Assembly (NCBI GenBank): GCA_964458125.1
Contig: CAYWHE010000131.1
Coordinates: 1 to 11,507 of the forward strand
Origin: CAYWHE01 sp964458125
Lineage (GTDB): Bacteria; Bacteroidota; Bacteroidia; AKYH767-A; OLB10
Direction of reading: 5' to 3'
Length of the DNA: 11,507 bases
Below are positions 6,790 through 11,507 of this stretch, piece after piece (the first letter of the stretch is position 1; each line of letters begins with the position of its first letter). A program made the position numbers and the translations under genes. The notes under the pieces were generated by a model. It worked only from the letters and a program-made list of their open reading frames with translations. It made no database searches and had not been told where the DNA came from.

Positions 6790-7977
6790 GTCGAGGATCA
6801 TTTTTATGCCGGGCAGTTCTTTGCCTTCTATATATTCCAGCAAGGCTCCCCCACCCGTGGAAACATAACTGACCTGGTCTGCAAGCTTGAATTTATTAAT
6901 GGCGGCAGCGGAATCGCCTCCTCCGATCAGTGAATAGGCTCCGTTTCTGGTGGCTTTCACAATAGCCTCCGCCACCTTTCGTGTTCCCGTTTCAAATTTA
7001 GGCATTTCAAATACACCCATGGGTCCGTTCCAAAGAATGGTTTTCGACTGCCCGATGATACCGGTAAACAAGGTTATGGTTTGGTTCCCAAGATCAAGTC
7101 CCATCCAGCCATCAGGAATCTCCATGATATTACATTCACCGGTATTCGCCTCATTCGAGAACTGATCACCGGTCACCGTATCGACAGGAAGATGTATCTG
7201 GATTCCAAGGTCCCTGGCCTGTCTCATCATATCATTGGCCAGATCAAGCTTATCCTCTTCGCATAATGACTTCCCTATTTTTCCGCCCCGGGCTTTAATA
7301 AAGGTATATGCCATGGCCCCCCCGATAATCAGGTGATCCACCTTCTTCATGAGTTGTTCAATGATCAGGATCTTATCCGAAACCTTGGCGCCTCCCATGA
7401 TAGCGGTAAAAGGACGCTCCGACTGGTGAAGGACCTTATTGATACTGTTGAGTTCATTGGCCATGACGTAACCGAACATTTTGGCAGAAGGAAAAAATTT
7501 CGCGATCACAGCCGTTGAAGCGTGTGACCGGTGAGCGGTGCCAAATGCATCATTCACGTATACATCACCATAGGCTGCCAGTTTCCGTGCAAAATCCTCA
7601 TTCCCCTTTTCCTCCTCTTTATAAAAACGCAGGTTTTCAAGCAGGAGCACTTCCCCCGGCAACAACGATTCGGTCAAGGCAGCTGTTTCTTCTCCCATGC
7701 AATCCGGTGCAAATTTTACCGGTTTATTCAGCAGCTCAGCCAATTTTTTCAGAATATGTCTTAAGGAATATTTGTCTGCTGGGCCTTCTTTCGGGCGGCC
7801 CAGATGCGACATGAGGATTACGGCACCCTGGTCATTCAGGATTTTCAGTATGGTGGGTACGGCAGCCCGGATGCGGGAATCATCTGTAACATGGAGGTCC
7901 TTATCCAGGGGCACATTAAAATCAACACGAATGAGGGCTTTCTTACCGGCAAAATTAAACTGATCAATGGTCTTCAT
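6787..7977 (-). CDS. pgk: Phosphoglycerate kinase
   Basis: Pgk is the cytoplasmic glycolytic enzyme transferring phosphate between 1,3-bisphosphoglycerate and ADP to give 3-phosphoglycerate and ATP. It is complete at 396 aa. Visible motifs are RVDFNVP (17-23), SHLGRP (57-62), ENLRFYKEEE (114-123), NDAFGTAHRSHAS (142-154), GGAKVSDK (195-202), NGPMGVFE (317-324), the nucleotide-site GGGDSAAA (352-359) and STGGGA (373-378). Together these cover the N-domain triose-phosphate site and the C-domain nucleotide site. The start MKTIDQF at 7977 is typical, and a -7 promoter element lies 20 bp upstream. The stop TGA falls inside the sequence duplicated across the assembly gap, but the reading frame is unaffected. 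It is not next to other glycolytic genes and appears monocistronic. Confidence 0.97.
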   Translation of the reverse strand: MKTIDQFNFAGKKALIRVDFNVPLDKDLHVTDDSRIRAAVPTILKILNDQGAVILMSHLGRPKEGPADKYSLRHILKKLAELLNKPVKFAPDCMGEETAALTESLLPGEVLLLENLRFYKEEEKGNEDFARKLAAYGDVYVNDAFGTAHRSHASTAVIAKFFPSAKMFGYVMANELNSINKVLHQSERPFTAIMGGAKVSDKILIIEQLMKKVDHLIIGGAMAYTFIKARGGKIGKSLCEEDKLDLANDMMRQARDLGIQIHLPVDTVTGDQFSNEANTGECNIMEIPDGWMGLDLGNQTITLFTGIIGQSKTILWNGPMGVFEMPKFETGTRKVAEAIVKATRNGAYSLIGGGDSAAAINKFKLADQVSYVSTGGGALLEYIEGKELPGIKMILD

Positions 7978-7996
7978 ACATCAACTTTTAATGCTG

Positions 7997-8004
7997 CAAA
8001 AATA
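7997..8004 (-). promoter_or_regulatory. Predicted pgk promoter, -7 element
   Basis: On the minus strand this reads TATTTTTG, an exact match to TAnnTTTG, followed by CA. Its downstream edge is 19 bp from the pgk ATG, implying a short leader. A TTTG at 8020-8023 (minus) is a possible -33 element, though the 15-bp spacing is shorter than the usual ~19. Confidence 0.55.
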
Positions 8005-8026
8005 GGTAACTGCACCAAACAAAAAA

Positions 8027-8121
8027 AGCCGGTAGGTGGCCTGGTCAACTGGTTGTTTTACGGTATGAAAACAACTGACACCGAAATTGATCCGATAATT
8101 ATTCCCAAACAACAACCGGCT
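8027..8121. other. Nested inverted repeats in the pgk upstream region
   Basis: An outer pair AGCCGGT (8027-8033) / ACCGGCT (8115-8121) encloses an inner hairpin, GTTGTTTT (8052-8059) / AAAACAAC (8068-8075) with loop ACGGTATG. On the plus strand the inner stem can extend by two G-U pairs. GTCA (8044-8047) and TGAC (8076-8079) add a further possible short helix across a 4-nt bulge. The stretch is non-coding as far as I can tell, lies upstream of the pgk promoter, and ends 26 bp before the terminator stem at 8147. It could be a small structured RNA, a regulatory site or a chance fold. Confidence 0.35.
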
Positions 8122-8140
8122 GCGAGCTGACAGGTCCCAT

Positions 8141-8168
8141 AAAAAAAGGCCTTACCGGGGCAAGACCT
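8141..8168 (-). terminator. Intrinsic terminator of the sugar-dehydrogenase-like gene
   Basis: Read on the minus strand, AGGTCTTGCC (8168-8159) pairs with GGTAAGGCCT (8156-8147) with no mismatch, using two G-U pairs; the innermost pairs open to form the loop. Seven T follow (8147-8141). It starts 21 nt after the TAA stop of the gene at 8189. On the plus strand the two G-U pairs become A/C mismatches, which favours minus-strand use, although a T-rich tail (8168-8179) could also let it act weakly from the other side. Confidence 0.85.
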
Positions 8169-8188
8169 TTTTATTTTTTCCTGGAAAT

Positions 8189-11100
8189 TTACCGGCTGAT
8201 GATCAGCTTTTGTGTTTGCGTTATTTCTTCCGATTGGAAGCGGCAGTAATAAACGCCTGCCTTCAGGTTGGCTACGGAAAATTTGACCTCCAGGCCACCG
8301 GCCTCATAGATCCGTTCTGAAAGTTCCAAGACGTTCTTTCCAAGGGCATCAAACACCTGTATGGATCCCCTGGTATCACTATCCAACGCCAAATTTAAAA
8401 CCACTTCACTTCCTGCCGGGTTAGGCTGCAGGGTAAATGAAACCGGGCCGGACGGCAAACCGAGTTTGCAATTGATGGTAACATGGGAATATCCTGAGAT
8501 CCGGGTACATCCGTTTGGGGTGGTCACCTTCACCGAATATTTACCTGCAGATTTGGCCATGTAACTTTGTGCTGTAGCACCGGGAATACCTGAATTATTC
8601 AGCCTCCATTGATAGGCATAGCCGGTTCCGCTGTTAGCCGTCAATAACACACTGTCGCCAAGGCAGAATGTGAGGGGTCCTCCCGCTGTAATAACAGCAA
8701 CAGGCTCCACGGATACCTGCACGGGTGGAGAGGCATTGGTACAACCGGATGCGTTTGTCAACACGGCTTTATACGTACCGGGTTTGGACGCCATATAGGC
8801 CGAACCGGAGGCACCCGCCAGATAATGGCCATCTCTTTTCCACTGGTAGGTAAATGATCCTGATGTACTGGCCTGAAGGGTAACACTGCTTCCATAACAA
8901 ATGCTGGTGGGACCGAGCGGGGTAAGTGTTGCCAGGGGTTTTCCCTTTACTTGGATATAACCTGATTTGGTTAAGGTATCCGTTCCCATCGGGCTGGTTA
9001 CAATCAGTGTAACATCATAATAACCTGTAGCGGCATATTGAACGACCGGATTCTGAAGGGTCGAAGAAGAGGGATTACCTCCCGGAAAACTCCAATTATA
9101 ATAGGTGGGCAGGTTGGTACTCAGATCGGAGAACTGAATCGCATCGCCTCTGCAGATAAGGGTATCGGCTGCCTGGAACAGGGCTTCAGGGGGATTGCAG
9201 GCGGGATACAGGTTGCTGGAAACCTGGGTGGAAAGTCCGGCTGCATCCGTAACAGTCAGGGATATCTGAAAATAAAATGTTTCCCCGTTACATCCCACCG
9301 GTGAAATTACAGTTGAGGTCACCTTATTGGTATCAACTCCTTCAGGATGTTCATGGTTGTTGTGCTTCAGGATGGTCTGCCAGCGGTAAAAAAGTTCATT
9401 CGGACCATGCTCAAGATCACTGACCTGGGCCTGGAGCGGCAGGTTAGTCAAACCAGCAGTCGTATATAAATCACCATCATTGAAGCTGGTAATCTGTACA
9501 CTGGGGGGTGAATTGTTTACCGAAATAAAAACAGAATCAGAAGCCACCTGTCCGGTGTTGTCGGTAACCTTCAGTATGGCATAAAAGGACGCCGGTAAAC
9601 TGCCCGGTATACTGTAAATATAAGTTGGATTTGCCAGTATACTGGAATCACCGTTGCCGAATTTCCAGAGGTAGGTCAAAGGCATGCCTTCGGGATCGGA
9701 GGACTGATTTCCGGTGAAACTAACGGTCAGCGGGGAACCCCCGTAATGAATATCACTTGTGGCAACCGCTACAGGAGGGTTATTCACATTCAGTGTATAG
9801 GCAATTCTTCTGATCTGATCCGGATAACGTACATAGTGTATAAATTTGTCCTTGGGGCTCATGCCAACAAATACCACTGCCCCGTTGGAGGATTCAAAAT
9901 CCTTCACGGTATCAGCATCGTTGTTGCCATCGAATTTGAAGTTTTTGATCCATTGCGCCCCGTAATCTCCATGAAAATAGGTATTCTGGTAAATCACCGG
10001 GTACGTATTCCCGGTATACCAAACTCCGCCCACGGATGCATTGCCCGGAAAAACAGGGCCATAAACCGGTGATCCGGGGCTGTTCAGATTAATTTCTGCG
10101 GCATTATTTCCCGACCAGGTACCGGTTCTTGCCTGGTTGCTGCCATGCCTCCAGTCGACCGCCGGCCTTTCGTGAAGAAATTTTGGAATGCCCGCCGGAA
10201 TCTGAACAGCATTGTTGCAGGGATTCGGGAAACCTGGATTTGGATTGAGCGTAGCCTGTTGCAAAAGTTGATTGAAGTAAAAGTATTGCTGGGTACAACC
10301 TCCTGTTCCAAACAATGGATTGGGGGCATCCTGGTTTTGGATATTCTGGATGTTGTAGCTTGACATGACGGTTAACCCTTCGTAAATAGGCCATCCACAA
10401 TTTTTACCAGGGCCCTTGATGACCTGCAGGTCCTCCCATGTTCCCCAACCCACATCTCCGACATAGAGTACACCCGGATCTCCTGCTGTAATATCCGTAC
10501 TTCCGGTATTTGGCCGGATAGTCATGCGGAAAGGATTGCGCAAACCCAATGCCCATACCCTGGATTTTGGGGCGCGGGGATTGGCCGGGTCAAAAAACGG
10601 GTTTGATGGTAGTCCGTCACCTGTAGCCGGGTCTATTCGTAAAACTTTTCCGGCCAGGCAATCGACCAGTTGGGAGCGGAATGCCCCAATATTTTCCTTC
10701 GGCCTGATAATCGTATCCGTGAGGCCCTGGCTCCAGTATGTTGCACCACCTCCCCCGTCTGCAAAATTATAACTGGCACCGTCGCCGGTGGAAACAAGCA
10801 AGGATCCGTCTCTTCCAAAAACCAATGACCCGCCACTATGGGATTCATGCAACAAGGGAATACCTGTTTTTTTGTTTTCACCAACCAGTACCAGCCTGCT
10901 GCCGTTTACCACACTGGTAAAATTGGTGGCAGCATCAGCGGTATAGCGTGTTACCCTAACAATGGTCGCATTATAATATTCATTGGTGTTGGCATTGTAA
11001 GCCGGTGTTCCGTAATTCATCAGATAATGACGGTCCACGGTATAGAAAAGGTAAAAGTAGCCGTTACTCAAAAAATCAGGATCAAGGGCAAAGCCATTCA

Positions 11101-11395
11101 AACCATGGTCGCGCCATCCCCCGACTTCTTCACTGATATCCAGCAACGGGGTCAGCAATTTAATACCGTTGGTGTCAACAATCCATACCTTTCCGGCCTT
11201 TTCCCATACATACCGGCGGCCATTGGCGTCAAATGTAAATCCTTCCACTTCTGTCCAGCCCGAGCTGACAAGCTGATCCTGAAAATTTGCAGGAAGGGTT
11301 TGTGCCGATGCTTTTGAAGGGGCATCGAACAGCAATCCAGTTAACAAAATGACAAACAGGTATCTGGTAGTTGAGCGGAAGTAATTTTTCTTCAT
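8189..11395 (-). CDS. Secreted PQQ-type sugar dehydrogenase-like protein with PKD/Ig-like domains and T9SS sorting domain
   Basis: This is a 1068-aa exported protein. The signal peptide covers about 1-31 (cleavage after ASA, before Gln32). A glucose/sorbosone dehydrogenase (GSDH) six-blade propeller spans about 36-535. It shows HGLNGFALDPDF (97-108), HSGGSLVFGRDG with His186 at the position of the catalytic His of soluble PQQ glucose dehydrogenases, GKVLRIDPATGDG (249-261), SRVWALGLRNPFR (278-290) and GDVGWGTWEDLQ (313-324). Next are a PKD domain (about 540-626), a beta-sandwich with HNNHEHP (678-684), a second PKD (about 735-817), two Ig-like repeats (820-897, 898-976), and a T9SS type A sorting domain (about 985-1068; QPNPAGSEV and GVYYCRF). 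It probably oxidises or binds a sugar at the cell surface, but substrate and activity are not shown. I start at ATG 11395 because the signal peptide begins there; the frame stays open to 11500 without family-like sequence. A terminator follows. Confidence 0.88.
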   Translation of the reverse strand: MKKNYFRSTTRYLFVILLTGLLFDAPSKASAQTLPANFQDQLVSSGWTEVEGFTFDANGRRYVWEKAGKVWIVDTNGIKLLTPLLDISEEVGGWRDHGLNGFALDPDFLSNGYFYLFYTVDRHYLMNYGTPAYNANTNEYYNATIVRVTRYTADAATNFTSVVNGSRLVLVGENKKTGIPLLHESHSGGSLVFGRDGSLLVSTGDGASYNFADGGGGATYWSQGLTDTIIRPKENIGAFRSQLVDCLAGKVLRIDPATGDGLPSNPFFDPANPRAPKSRVWALGLRNPFRMTIRPNTGSTDITAGDPGVLYVGDVGWGTWEDLQVIKGPGKNCGWPIYEGLTVMSSYNIQNIQNQDAPNPLFGTGGCTQQYFYFNQLLQQATLNPNPGFPNPCNNAVQIPAGIPKFLHERPAVDWRHGSNQARTGTWSGNNAAEINLNSPGSPVYGPVFPGNASVGGVWYTGNTYPVIYQNTYFHGDYGAQWIKNFKFDGNNDADTVKDFESSNGAVVFVGMSPKDKFIHYVRYPDQIRRIAYTLNVNNPPVAVATSDIHYGGSPLTVSFTGNQSSDPEGMPLTYLWKFGNGDSSILANPTYIYSIPGSLPASFYAILKVTDNTGQVASDSVFISVNNSPPSVQITSFNDGDLYTTAGLTNLPLQAQVSDLEHGPNELFYRWQTILKHNNHEHPEGVDTNKVTSTVISPVGCNGETFYFQISLTVTDAAGLSTQVSSNLYPACNPPEALFQAADTLICRGDAIQFSDLSTNLPTYYNWSFPGGNPSSSTLQNPVVQYAATGYYDVTLIVTSPMGTDTLTKSGYIQVKGKPLATLTPLGPTSICYGSSVTLQASTSGSFTYQWKRDGHYLAGASGSAYMASKPGTYKAVLTNASGCTNASPPVQVSVEPVAVITAGGPLTFCLGDSVLLTANSGTGYAYQWRLNNSGIPGATAQSYMAKSAGKYSVKVTTPNGCTRISGYSHVTINCKLGLPSGPVSFTLQPNPAGSEVVLNLALDSDTRGSIQVFDALGKNVLELSERIYEAGGLEVKFSVANLKAGVYYCRFQSEEITQTQKLIISR

Positions 11396-11507
11396 TGGAT
11401 AATGAGGGCTTTTAAAAAAATGAAAGCAAAAAATAACCAAAACTCTTCCTGCCAGTAAAATTTTTTTGGCCAATTGTACTGTTTCCGGGGTGAAAAGCAC
11501 CTTATTC

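Noticed and set aside
6617..6868. 83-codon plus-strand open frame crossing the N run
   Set aside because: Most of it is N, and the rest is antisense to the 3' end of pgk; it exists only because N codons are not read as stops.
7804..8130. 108-codon plus-strand open frame running out of pgk
   Set aside because: Its first part is antisense to pgk and crosses the pgk promoter. Only the last 21 codons lie in intergenic DNA, and they are reported separately as a speculative mini-ORF.
8443..8938. Two similar Ig-like repeats in tandem, considered as a recent DNA duplication
   Set aside because: The proteins share the fold pattern (SxxL..SG..YxYQW..) but differ at most positions, so this is an ordinary old domain repeat.
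10838..11317. 159-codon plus-strand open frame
   Set aside because: It is antisense to the well-supported dehydrogenase propeller coding sequence and has no recognisable motif.
11427..11435. Possible -7 element upstream of the gene at 8189-11395 (minus strand TATTTTTTG)
   Set aside because: It has one base too many to fit TAnnTTTG and lies in a T-rich stretch where such matches arise by chance.
11396..11500. 35-residue N-terminal extension of the sugar-dehydrogenase-like protein
   Set aside because: It would place a second hydrophobic stretch before a good signal peptide that starts at 11395. The region is AT-rich and looks like untranslated upstream sequence.

Overview
The window looks like a chromosomal segment of a member of the Bacteroidota, probably near Chitinophagales or Saprospirales and possibly from a draft or metagenome assembly. 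The grounds are as follows. Promoter-like octamers fit the Bacteroidota -7 consensus TAnnTTTG. Shine-Dalgarno sequences are almost absent before the starts. One secreted protein ends in a type IX secretion system (T9SS) type A sorting domain. Another protein has a TPR / PD40 propeller / regulatory domain / OmpA architecture typical of this phylum. The content is mainly housekeeping plus cell envelope. I see no rRNA, tRNA, CRISPR array, insertion sequence, phage gene or defence system.

Layout, left to right. At 1-147 is the glycine-rich 3' end of a TPM-domain (YgcG-like) gene, convergent with the next gene. At 342-1280 (minus) is a PhoH-family ATPase. A 332-bp divergent intergenic region with two outward promoters and two GC palindromes separates it from a plus-strand run: ffh (SRP GTPase, 1613-2938), folD (3033-3914) and queE (3952-4563). 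These three are close enough (94 and 37 bp) to be co-transcribed. At 4666-6615 (plus) is a TPR/five-blade propeller/OmpA protein that resembles PorE of the T9SS in domain order. It converges with pgk (6787-7977, minus) across a 100-N assembly gap. The two contig ends at that gap share an identical 22-bp sequence, so the gap is probably an unmerged overlap. A roughly 210-bp intergenic region upstream of pgk holds the pgk promoter, nested inverted repeats and a strong terminator. That terminator serves the last gene, a 1068-aa minus-strand secreted protein (8189-11395). It has a PQQ-type sugar dehydrogenase propeller, PKD and Ig-like domains, and a T9SS C-terminal signal.

How the genes relate. 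Ffh supports co-translational membrane targeting. FolD serves one-carbon metabolism, QueE makes the 7-deazaguanine precursor of queuosine, Pgk is glycolytic, and PhoH is probably an RNA-linked ATPase. The two envelope proteins may be linked functionally: one looks like a periplasmic T9SS or peptidoglycan-anchoring component, the other like a T9SS cargo. That link is an inference from domain content. No undescribed multi-gene system is evident. The most useful observations are the resolvable assembly gap, the PorE-like protein without a good lipobox, the non-ATG phoH start, and the structured non-coding stretch upstream of pgk.
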